Shown here: positions 57,143 to 64,000 of the stretch, piece after piece
Layout of the letters: every line of letters starts with the position of its first letter
How positions within the stretch are numbered: position 1 is the stretch's first letter
From: Moraxella nasibovis
GTDB lineage: Bacteria; Pseudomonadota; Gammaproteobacteria; Pseudomonadales; Moraxellaceae
Direction of reading: 5' to 3'
NCBI RefSeq assembly: GCF_029581575.1
Contig: NZ_CP089975.1
Span: 1,364,001 to 1,428,000, forward strand
DNA length: 64,000 nt
The notes under the pieces: model-generated
Seen by the model: the letters and a program-made list of their open reading frames with translations, nothing else
Database searches by the model: none
Told to the model about the DNA's origin: nothing
Program-made: the position numbers and the translations under genes

Positions 57143-59002
57143 ATGTCTTTACTTCAAATCAGCGAACCCAACCAATCCGCCCGCCCACACGAGCATCGTT
57201 ATGCCATTGGCATTGATTTGGGGACGACACATTCGCTGGTGGGCGTGGTGCGTTCTGGGCGTGCCGATGTCCTGCCCTTTGGCGACACGCCATTATTGCC
57301 GAGCGTGGTCTATTATGGCGATAAATCCGACACCCCTGTGGTCGGCAAACAAGCCCTAAGCTATGACGACCCTGCCAACACCATCATCTCCGCCAAGCGT
57401 TTTATGGGGCGGTCATTGGCAGACATCAAATTTAGCCACCCTTATGAGCTGGTCGGCACGGACAACGCCATGCCTGCTTTCATCACGGCACAAGGCGAAA
57501 AATCCCCTGTGGAAACTTCGGCACACATTTTGGCACGGCTGTACGCCCACGCCAAAGCCAGCCTACCAGACGACAGCATTCAGGGGGCGGTGATTACCGT
57601 ACCCGCTTATTTTGACGAAGCTCAGCGCCAAGCCACCAAGGACGCAGGGGTCAGCATTGGGCTAAATGTCCTTCGCTTGCTCAATGAACCGACCGCCGCT
57701 GCCATTGCTTATGGCTTGGACAAATCCGCCAAAACAGGCACTTATCTCATCTATGATTTGGGCGGTGGCACTTTTGATGTGTCGGTATTATCCCTAAAAG
57801 ACGGCGTGTTTGAAGTGCTTGCCACAGGCGGAAACTCAGCCTTGGGCGGCGATGACATTGATCGCTTAATTGCCAATCATTTCATCAAATCGGCAGGCAT
57901 TGACCCAAAATCTGTGGATAACACCCAAAAAGCAAGCCTTGCTCGCCTTGCCAAAAGCTACAAACAAAAACTCTCCGAACGCCAAGCAGTGTCGGTAGAT
58001 GTGGAAATTAACGGCACGCCTTTTAACACCATTTTGACCAACGAAACATTGGCACAAATCTGCGAGCCTGTGATTCGCCGCAGCCTACAAAGCTGTGAGC
58101 AAGTTCTGGCAGACGCACGCCTTGACAAAACCGCCATTGATGAGGTGGTGCTGGTCGGTGGCTCAACTCGTATGCCCATCATCAAGCAAGCGGTGCAGGT
58201 CTTTTTTGACAAAGAACCCCTTTGCTCCATCAACCCTGATGAAGTGGTGGCACTGGGGGCGAGCCGCTTGGCTCATCAGCTCATCAATAAAGATGACAAC
58301 AATTTATTATTGCTTGATGTTACGCCATTATCGCTTGGGCTTGAGACGATGGGCGGATTGACCGAAGTGATTATCCCACGCAACACGCCCATTCCTGTGG
58401 CACGCCGTCAGACTTTCACCACGCACACGGACGGTCAGACAGGCATGGTCATTCATGTGGTACAAGGCGAGCGAGAAACGGTGGCAGACTGTCGCACGCT
58501 TGCCAATTTTACCCTAACTGGCATTCCACCAATGAAAGCAGGATTGGCACGCGTAGAAGTGACCTTTGCCATTGACACCAACGGACAGCTGACCGTCTCA
58601 GCAATGGAGCAGACCACCAAAGTGGCGAGTAAAATTGATGTCGTGCCAAGCTATGGACTTACCGAAGAACAGCAAGAAGAGCTGTTAAAGGCGGGCTTCG
58701 TCCATGCTCAGGCAGATAAAGAAAAACGAATGCTCATTGAAGCACAGGTAGAAGCAGAGCGAGAGATTTTGGCACTGGTTTCTGCTTTGGGCGAGTTTGC
58801 TCATCTGCTGGACGACACCACTCACGCCCAATTAAACAACAAAATCACTGCCGTCAAAACCGCCATCGCCAGCAATGACAAGGCAATCTTGGCGGTCGCT
58901 GTCAATGAATTAAAGCCCTTATCAGACCATTTTGCGTCCATCATCATGAACCAAAATGTCAAACAGGCACTATCTGGCACTAAGGCGAGCGACTGGCAAT
59001 AA
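57143..59002 (+). CDS. hscA: Fe-S assembly Hsp70 chaperone HscA
   Basis: A 619-residue specialised Hsp70. Nucleotide-binding motifs are IGIDLGTTHSLVGVV, IYDLGGGTFDVSVL and VLVGGSTRMPIIKQAV. The substrate domain starts with LLDVTPLSLGLETMGG, in line with HscA's LPPVK-binding site. It uses ATP to release a cluster from IscU. The 283-base gap before it may carry its own promoter; no clear one was found. Confidence 0.95.
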   Translation: MSLLQISEPNQSARPHEHRYAIGIDLGTTHSLVGVVRSGRADVLPFGDTPLLPSVVYYGDKSDTPVVGKQALSYDDPANTIISAKRFMGRSLADIKFSHPYELVGTDNAMPAFITAQGEKSPVETSAHILARLYAHAKASLPDDSIQGAVITVPAYFDEAQRQATKDAGVSIGLNVLRLLNEPTAAAIAYGLDKSAKTGTYLIYDLGGGTFDVSVLSLKDGVFEVLATGGNSALGGDDIDRLIANHFIKSAGIDPKSVDNTQKASLARLAKSYKQKLSERQAVSVDVEINGTPFNTILTNETLAQICEPVIRRSLQSCEQVLADARLDKTAIDEVVLVGGSTRMPIIKQAVQVFFDKEPLCSINPDEVVALGASRLAHQLINKDDNNLLLLDVTPLSLGLETMGGLTEVIIPRNTPIPVARRQTFTTHTDGQTGMVIHVVQGERETVADCRTLANFTLTGIPPMKAGLARVEVTFAIDTNGQLTVSAMEQTTKVASKIDVVPSYGLTEEQQEELLKAGFVHAQADKEKRMLIEAQVEAEREILALVSALGEFAHLLDDTTHAQLNNKITAVKTAIASNDKAILAVAVNELKPLSDHFASIIMNQNVKQALSGTKASDWQ

Positions 59003-59043
59003 TCACCGCTTAACCCATTGATTGATATAACAAAGAGAACATT

Positions 59044-59385
59044 ATGGTAACCATCACTGTACTTCCCCATCACGAACTTTGCCCAGAAGGGGCAACCGTT
59101 GAGCTTGCCAAAGGCGAGAACCTGCTTGAAGGTTTGCACGAACACGGCATCAACATTGACCACGCCTGCGACTGCTCAAAGGCTTGCACCACTTGCCATG
59201 TGGTCATTCGTAAGGGCTTTGACAGCCTAGAAGAGATGGACGACATTGAAGGCGACTTGCTTGACCGTGCGTGGGGCTTAGAGCCAAATTCTCGTCTGTC
59301 GTGCCAATGCTTTGTGGCAGAAGAAGATTTGACCGTGTATATTCCAAAACACACCCTAAATCACGCCAAAGAAGGTCATCATTAA
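59044..59385 (+). CDS. fdx: ISC-type 2Fe-2S ferredoxin
   Basis: 113 residues of the adrenodoxin type. The four Cys are in ACDCSKACTTCHVVI (C-x5-C-x2-C) and in RLSCQCFV. It supplies electrons for cluster assembly. The ATG follows AAAGAGAA. It is the last isc gene; an iscX-like gene was not seen after it, and a terminator follows. Confidence 0.96.
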   Translation: MVTITVLPHHELCPEGATVELAKGENLLEGLHEHGINIDHACDCSKACTTCHVVIRKGFDSLEEMDDIEGDLLDRAWGLEPNSRLSCQCFVAEEDLTVYIPKHTLNHAKEGHH

Positions 59386-59399
59386 TTTGATCAGTTCAT

Positions 59400-59431
59400 G
59401 AAAAAGCCCTAAATCATTTTAGGGCTTTTTG
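59400..59431 (+). terminator. Intrinsic terminator of the isc operon
   Basis: An AAAAAGCCCTAAA / TTTAGGGCTTTTT stem with a short loop; the T-run is part of the stem. It could act on both strands. Confidence 0.92.
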
Positions 59432-59480
59432 TATAAATAAACCAAACGAATGACAAAATTACCAAGGAATGATGCGATAC

Positions 59481-59564
59481 CGTAAGTTGGGTTGAGTGAA
59501 ACGAAACCCAACAAATTCAAGAAGTTACACCAAAAATATTGGGTTACGCTCAGCTCTCCAGCCC
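59481..59564. repeat. CGTAGGTTGGGTT-type element, degraded copy 3
   Basis: CGTAAGTTGGGTTGAGTGAA and ACCCAACAAATTCAA match copies 1 and 2, and the GTTACACCA and TTGGGTTACGCT blocks are kept. The right end (CAGCTCTCCAGCCCAC) has lost the terminal inverted repeat. It lies between fdx and purN, downstream of both. Confidence 0.8.
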
Positions 59565-59613
59565 ACACAAGTTGCATCACCTTATCAATTTGGCAGGCTA
59601 TTCTACACCAACC

Positions 59614-60258
59614 TTAAAAATACAGCTTAATCGGCAAAGGTAAATTGCTAGAAATTGGAGTTTCATCAAGCTCAAGCACCCCTTTAGCGATCAATTCCAA
59701 GGTGAATGGCACTAGGGCGTGTTCTAGCTTTTGCACTCTTAGACGCAAGCTCTCTGGCGTGTCGCCCTGAGCAACATCAAGCACCGCCTGTGTCAGCACC
59801 TGACCTGCATCCAGCTCAGCCGTTACCACATGAATGCTACAACCATGCAAAGTATCGCCTGATTTTAGCACTCGCTCATGCGTATCTAGCCCCTTATAAT
59901 TTGGCAGTAATGATGGGTGCAAGTTAATCATCGCACATGGCACATTTTGAATGAATTCTGCCGACAGCACTCGCATAAAGCCTGCCAATACCACCAAATC
60001 AGGCGACCATTCATCAAGCAATTCTAATGCGTGCTTTTCAAAAGTGCGAATGCCCATTTTTTTGCCATTTGGCACATGGGACAGCACCGCAGTACGCACG
60101 CCAGCATTATTGGCTCGGACAACAGCATAAGCGTCCGCCACATTACTGATCACACCGACAATCTCAATCGGCAAACGACCCGCCTGCATGGCATCAATCA
60201 TCACTTGTAGATTAGAACCGCTGCCAGAAACCAGCACGGCAATTTTTAATTTTTTCAT
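59614..60258 (-). CDS. purN: Phosphoribosylglycinamide formyltransferase
   Basis: 214 residues. The ribotide-binding start is IAVLVSGSGSNLQVMID. The catalytic Asn, His and Asp are seen in MINLHPSLLPNYKG and SIHVVTAELDAGQVL. It transfers a formyl group from 10-formyl-THF to GAR in purine synthesis. It lies downstream of purM on the minus strand, separated by a terminator-like hairpin. Confidence 0.96.
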   Translation of the reverse strand: MKKLKIAVLVSGSGSNLQVMIDAMQAGRLPIEIVGVISNVADAYAVVRANNAGVRTAVLSHVPNGKKMGIRTFEKHALELLDEWSPDLVVLAGFMRVLSAEFIQNVPCAMINLHPSLLPNYKGLDTHERVLKSGDTLHGCSIHVVTAELDAGQVLTQAVLDVAQGDTPESLRLRVQKLEHALVPFTLELIAKGVLELDETPISSNLPLPIKLYF

Positions 60259-60282
60259 GATCTTTTCTTTGATTAGACAAAT

Positions 60283-60315
60283 AAAAAAGCTGTCAAACGC
60301 ACATCTGACAGCTTT
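60283..60315 (-). terminator. Intrinsic terminator between purM and purN
   Basis: On the minus strand AAAGCTGTCA / TGACAGCTTT with a ten-base loop, ending in six T. It starts 11 bases after the purM stop and lies 25 bases before the purN start, so it may lower purN transcription relative to purM. Confidence 0.85.
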
Positions 60316-60325
60316 GTATCAACCA

Positions 60326-61369
60326 TTAACGATAAACGACCGCATCACGCTCACGAGATACGATACCACCGATGACCCAAGCGGTCTCGCCTTGCTCTTG
60401 TAGGAAGTTTAGTGCGGTGTCCGCCTGCTCTTGTGGCACAACCAAAATAAAGCCTACGCCACAGTTAAAGGTGCGATACATCTCCATCGTCTCGATGTTA
60501 CCGCCCTTTTGTAGCCATTGGAATACTTCTGGCAGCTGCCAGCTGGTCGTGTCAATTTGAGCCGCCAAATTCTCTGGCAATACTCGTGGCAAGTTTTCGG
60601 TCAAGCCGCCGCCTGTGATGTGTGCCATCGCATGAATGTTGGCATTGCCAAGCTCTTTTTGTAGAGCATTGACTGATTTTACATAAATGCGTGTTGGCTT
60701 CATCAAAGCGTCCGCCAAAGACTCGCCACCAAGCTGTTCGCTCACCACATCAGTTTTGGTAAATTCGATGACTTTACGCACCAATGAATAGCCGTTAGAA
60801 TGCACACCGCTAGACGCCAGTGCAATCAGCACATCGCCTTCTTGGACATTGTCGCCTGTGATGACTTCAGATTCTTCCACCACGCCGACACAAAAACCCG
60901 CCAAGTCATAATCTTCATCTTGATACATGCCAGGCATCTCGGCAGTCTCGCCACCGATCAAGGCACAATTTGATAGCTTGCAACCATCGCCAATACCCTT
61001 AATCACAGCTTCGGCAGTATCCACATCCAGCTTGCCTGTGGCATAATAATCTAGGAAAAATAGCGGTTCAGCACCACATACCAATAAATCATTCACACAC
61101 ATCGCCACCAAATCTTGACCGATGGTGTCATGGCGATTCAAATCTAACGCCAATTTTAGCTTTGTACCGACACCGTCTGTGCCTGATACGAGTAGTGGCG
61201 ACTTGTAGCCAGTAGGAATGCGGCACAACGCCCCAAATCCGCCCAAGCCACCCAATACCTCAGGGCGAGCTGTCGCTTTGGCAACTGATTTGATACGAGA
61301 AACCAACGCTTCACCTGCGTCAATATCCACACCTGCGTCTTTATAGCTTAACGAAGTTTGCTGTGTCAT
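60326..61369 (-). CDS. purM: Phosphoribosylformylglycinamidine cyclo-ligase (AIR synthetase)
   Basis: 347 residues from ATG 61369 ([20 protein letters not shown]), with AGGG 8 bases upstream; an earlier in-frame start would add 17 residues. ATP-binding parts are [16 protein letters not shown] and [20 protein letters not shown]; the signature [12 protein letters not shown] follows. It closes the imidazole ring in purine synthesis. It is divergent from perM. Confidence 0.97.
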   Translation of the reverse strand: MTQQTSLSYKDAGVDIDAGEALVSRIKSVAKATARPEVLGGLGGFGALCRIPTGYKSPLLVSGTDGVGTKLKLALDLNRHDTIGQDLVAMCVNDLLVCGAEPLFFLDYYATGKLDVDTAEAVIKGIGDGCKLSNCALIGGETAEMPGMYQDEDYDLAGFCVGVVEESEVITGDNVQEGDVLIALASSGVHSNGYSLVRKVIEFTKTDVVSEQLGGESLADALMKPTRIYVKSVNALQKELGNANIHAMAHITGGGLTENLPRVLPENLAAQIDTTSWQLPEVFQWLQKGGNIETMEMYRTFNCGVGFILVVPQEQADTALNFLQEQGETAWVIGGIVSRERDAVVYR

Positions 61370-61565
61370 AAGAAAACCCTTGAAATTATCTAGTAAAAAG
61401 TCATTGAATGAAATAATCATTGATAATTATACCAAAAAAATCACCCAAACATCTGACAAAAATCACCATTTCTGCAAAATTGTATATTTTTTTTAATACA
61501 TCTGTATTTTTTTTGGTTTTTTATTTATCATATGCGCCAATTACCCCATCATCATTCGTACGCCC

Positions 61566-62663
61566 ATGAAAATGCCTGCCATCGATCCGTTTTTTCGCCG
61601 CCTATTCATCGTGGCGGCACTTGGTCTTTTTTTGTATGCGCTGTGGCTCATGCGCATGGTCATTGCGCCTTTTGTTGCCGCTTTTGTGCTGGCGTACTTT
61701 TTAAATCCCTTGGTAAATGTGTTTGGTAAAATCCTGCCACGCATACTGGCGATTTTGGTGGTGTATTTATCCATAACCATGATCTTGGTCGTGCTTGGCT
61801 TGTGGCTGGCGCCGATGCTTTGGGCGCAGTTGCAGTTGGCATGGGCAGCCCTGCCAGAGCTACTAAAATGGTATAACGACACGCTCAGACCTTGGCTTGG
61901 ACAGTTTACGCATTATCGTATGCTTGAAGTTGATCTTGACATGATTTCAAACGAGCTGACCACCTATGTACAAGCCAACTATCAAGTCGCCGATGCTCAG
62001 TCGCTCATCAAGCGCATCTTGACATCTGGGGCGAGCGCCGCCAACAGTCTTGGTCTTGTCATCATGATTCCGATTTTGACCTTTTATTTTTTGATCAATT
62101 GGCACGAACGCCTACAAATCTGGCAAAACGCCCTACCAAGAGATCACGCCCACAAAATCGTCGCCATCGCCAAAGACTGTCACGAAGCCTTGATGAATTT
62201 TGCCAAAGGTCAATTTGCGGTGATGATTTTGCTTGGCATCATCTATGCCGTACAGCTTGAATTGATTGGCTTAAAACTGGGTCTCATCATCGGCATTGGG
62301 GCGGGCATTGCAAGCTTTGTGCCGTATTTGGGCTTTGGTATCGGCATCATTGCTGCATTTGTCGTTGGCTTTTTTCAGTTTGGGCTTGACTGGAAGCATT
62401 TACTACTCATCGGTGCGGCCTTTGGCGTTGGGCAAATTTTAGAAGGCTATGTCTTGCAGCCTTTGCTGCTGGGCAATAAAATCGGACTGTCGGCACTGTG
62501 GGTCATCTTTGCGGTGCTGGCGGGTGCGTCTTTGTTTGGCTTTATCGGCATGCTCATCGCCCTGCCCGTCTCTGCCATCATCAATGTGCTGTTTCGCCAT
62601 GCCTACGCCGCCTATCTACAAAGCGAATGGTATTTGGGCGCCAAACAGTTTAAGCTGTGGTAA
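61566..62663 (+). CDS. perM: PerM/AI-2E family membrane transporter
   Basis: 365 residues with about 7-8 hydrophobic segments. The N-terminal helices are in LFIVAALGLFLYALWLMRMV and PFVAAFVLAYFLNPLVN, and the C-terminal signature is FGVGQILEGYVLQPLLLGNK followed by IGLSALWVI, typical of AI-2E/PerM permeases. Proposed activities in the family include autoinducer-2 export or sodium-proton exchange; the substrate here is unknown. The gene sits between purM and hda, as in many gamma-proteobacteria. Confidence 0.9.
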   Translation: MKMPAIDPFFRRLFIVAALGLFLYALWLMRMVIAPFVAAFVLAYFLNPLVNVFGKILPRILAILVVYLSITMILVVLGLWLAPMLWAQLQLAWAALPELLKWYNDTLRPWLGQFTHYRMLEVDLDMISNELTTYVQANYQVADAQSLIKRILTSGASAANSLGLVIMIPILTFYFLINWHERLQIWQNALPRDHAHKIVAIAKDCHEALMNFAKGQFAVMILLGIIYAVQLELIGLKLGLIIGIGAGIASFVPYLGFGIGIIAAFVVGFFQFGLDWKHLLLIGAAFGVGQILEGYVLQPLLLGNKIGLSALWVIFAVLAGASLFGFIGMLIALPVSAIINVLFRHAYAAYLQSEWYLGAKQFKLW

Positions 62664-62801
62664 CGGCAAAATCGAGCGTATTTTGCCAATTTACTGTGTA
62701 AAAAAAAATTAAAAAATTAGCAATTTTACTTGCCAATATTTCCCAAAATGTGCTATATATAGGCAAAAATTTGCCGCACGCAACCACAGATAGATTTTCG
62801 A

Positions 62802-63566
62802 ATGATGAATGACTTGATGCAGCCTTCTTTGAACCTAGACTTAAAGCAAGACGCCAGCCTATCAGACTTTGGTGGCAAAGGGTTTGCGCCTGTCTTAGGG
62901 GCCATTCGTGAGCTTTGTGTGGGCAATCTGCGTGAGCTTTTCATCATCGGCGACTTTGGCTTTGGTAAGACTCATCTGGCGGCAGCGATTTATCGTGACT
63001 ATACCCAAAACCGCAACAAAAGCGCCATCAGCCTAAGCCTAGGCGACATGATTGACAGCGACGAAGATGTGGGTGCGCTCATCGGACTGGAAATGTTTGA
63101 TCTCATCATCATTGACGATCTGCATTTGGTACAGCGCAGCCGTGAATGGCAAGAAGGACTGTTTCATCTCATCAATCGAGTGCGTGAGCAAAACAGACAA
63201 ATGGTCTTTTTGTCAGACAGCCCTGCCCGTGAGCTTGAGATCGGTCTTTTGGATCTGATGACCCGCCTAGCACTGGCGCCGACTTTTCGCTTGCCATCCA
63301 ATGAAGACATCGAAGACAGACAGGCGCTACTGGCATCCATTTTAAGACGCAAAAACTGGCGTCTGCCTGAGCAGATTTTTGAATACATTGTGCATCAAGG
63401 TCCTAGAAACGCAGGCGACATGATTTTGGTTTTAGACAAAATTTCACCGCTTTTGACGCATCTATCCCGAGTGCAAGTCCCTAAAAAAACCATCGATGAA
63501 GCCAAAAACATCATCGAAAAAGAGACATTTTTGCTCGAAATTTCCGAGCACAAGATGGATGGCTAA
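62802..63566 (+). CDS. hda: DnaA regulatory inactivator Hda
   Basis: 254 residues. The N-terminus carries the sliding-clamp-binding motif QPSLNLDL (residues ~7-14). An AAA+ domain follows with FIIGDFGFGKTHLAAAIY (P-loop), LIIIDDLHLVQRS (Walker B), and a lid helix. It promotes hydrolysis of DnaA-ATP at the clamp and so prevents re-initiation of replication. The first residue is either ATG 62802 or the next codon, ATG 62805. Confidence 0.93.
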   Translation: MMNDLMQPSLNLDLKQDASLSDFGGKGFAPVLGAIRELCVGNLRELFIIGDFGFGKTHLAAAIYRDYTQNRNKSAISLSLGDMIDSDEDVGALIGLEMFDLIIIDDLHLVQRSREWQEGLFHLINRVREQNRQMVFLSDSPARELEIGLLDLMTRLALAPTFRLPSNEDIEDRQALLASILRRKNWRLPEQIFEYIVHQGPRNAGDMILVLDKISPLLTHLSRVQVPKKTIDEAKNIIEKETFLLEISEHKMDG

Positions 63567-63615
63567 TTTCACAAATCACCCAAAAGCCCCCATCGGGCTT
63601 ATTCTAAGGAAAACC

Positions 63616-64000
63616 ATGAAAAAACTTGCCCTACTTAGCACCATTTTATTGGCAGCTGCCAGTGCGCACGCCGAAGTACGCTTATTGGTCGATGATCACA
63701 TCAAAGTGACTGCCATCAACGGTCAAGAGATTCGCCACAGTCTTTTGCAGCCACTACAAAAAGAATTTCAACTGCAAGCGGGTCGTCATGTCATCACCGC
63801 ACGCTACGACCGTATGTTTGACTTGTCTCGTGGTGAGCATGACTACCTAAAATCAGGCAATGTCACCATCACCGCTGACTTGGCGGACAACCAAACTTAT
63901 CAGCTGGTCATGCCAAATCAGCCAAATAACTACACCGCCGCCAAAGCCTTCGCCAAAGCGCCAACACTTGCCATCACACAAAACGGTCAAGTACTCACCC
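63616..64000 (+). CDS. DUF2057-family exported protein (3' truncated by window edge)
   Basis: The ATG at 63616 follows TAAGGAAA and the frame stays open to the edge, 128 codons. A signal peptide (MKKLALLSTILLAAASAHA, cleaved after AHA) precedes a mature part starting EVRLLVDDHIKVTAINGQEI and with ELQAG-like FQLQAGRHVITARYDRMFD. This matches the DUF2057 (YccT-like) pattern of DxVKVxxINGQ...GxHxIxxRY. In E. coli YccT inhibits curli formation; the role here is unknown. It begins about 50 bases after hda, past a weak hairpin. Confidence 0.75.
   Translation, partial: MKKLALLSTILLAAASAHAEVRLLVDDHIKVTAINGQEIRHSLLQPLQKEFQLQAGRHVITARYDRMFDLSRGEHDYLKSGNVTITADLADNQTYQLVMPNQPNNYTAAKAFAKAPTLAITQNGQVLT

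Noticed and set aside
63584-63604. Terminator after hda
   Set aside because: The AAGCCC/GGGCTT stem is only six base pairs and the following sequence is not a T-run, so it was not listed as a feature.

Overview
This 64-kb window is an ordinary chromosomal stretch of a gamma-proteobacterium. Family Moraxellaceae, most likely genus Moraxella, is the best guess. That inference rests on moderate GC with AT-rich spacers, the type IV pilus gene pilF, L-lactate use genes, an autotransporter with an extended signal peptide, several small genus-type lipoproteins, and the order rplM-rpsI-petABC...sspAB with amgK-murU opposite lptD-surA. No rRNA, CRISPR array, prophage or defence island was seen.

Layout. 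1-9.2 kb: ribosomal protein genes rplM (partial) and rpsI, the cytochrome bc1 operon petABC, a large AidA/pertactin-type autotransporter, then sspAB. 9.3-12.7 kb: metG, then a small mobile patch holding a remnant of an IS110-type transposase, two copies of a CGTAGGTTGGGTT-type inverted-repeat element around an orphan lipoprotein gene, and a tRNA-Asp/tRNA-Val operon. 12.8-18.9 kb: cell-envelope genes murU-amgK (minus strand) divergent from lptD-surA. 19.1-31.3 kb: a long minus-strand cluster ndk, LD-carboxypeptidase, rlmN-pilF-rodZ-ispG, two unknown secreted proteins, then hisS-yfgM-bamB-der. 31.8-39.4 kb: an MFS transporter, ychF, three small lipoprotein genes, a FabR-like TetR regulator, an exonuclease III-type AP endonuclease, and a peroxiredoxin-glutaredoxin fusion. 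39.5-44.7 kb: thiI, ppk-ychJ and mtgA on the minus strand. 44.9-48.8 kb: a glutaredoxin-like gene, lactate permease and FMN-dependent lactate dehydrogenase. 49.1-51.4 kb: ppiD and a HU gene. 51.8-59.4 kb: a UbiJ-like SCP2 protein and the isc iron-sulfur operon iscR-S-U-A-hscB-[FMN reductase]-hscA-fdx. 59.6-64 kb: purMN (minus), perM, hda and a truncated DUF2057 gene.

Themes. Outer-membrane assembly is well represented: lptD, surA, bamB and ppiD, with the autotransporter as a likely client. Peptidoglycan recycling and growth appear as amgK, murU, the LD-carboxypeptidase, mtgA and rodZ. Lactate oxidation through a quinone-linked dehydrogenase would feed the bc1 complex, whose Rieske centre depends on the isc pathway.

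The less ordinary material sits where conserved gene orders are interrupted: petC/sspA (autotransporter, with a 16-T tract, a 24-bp perfect palindrome and a 16-copy 12-bp coding repeat), ispG/hisS (two unknown exported proteins, one internally duplicated), hscB/hscA (FMN reductase), and metG/tRNA (repeat elements and IS remnant). The non-coding spacers of the isc operon also hold marked stem-loops. No whole new multi-gene system is evident. Calls rest on reading translated sequence by eye; no database search was run.
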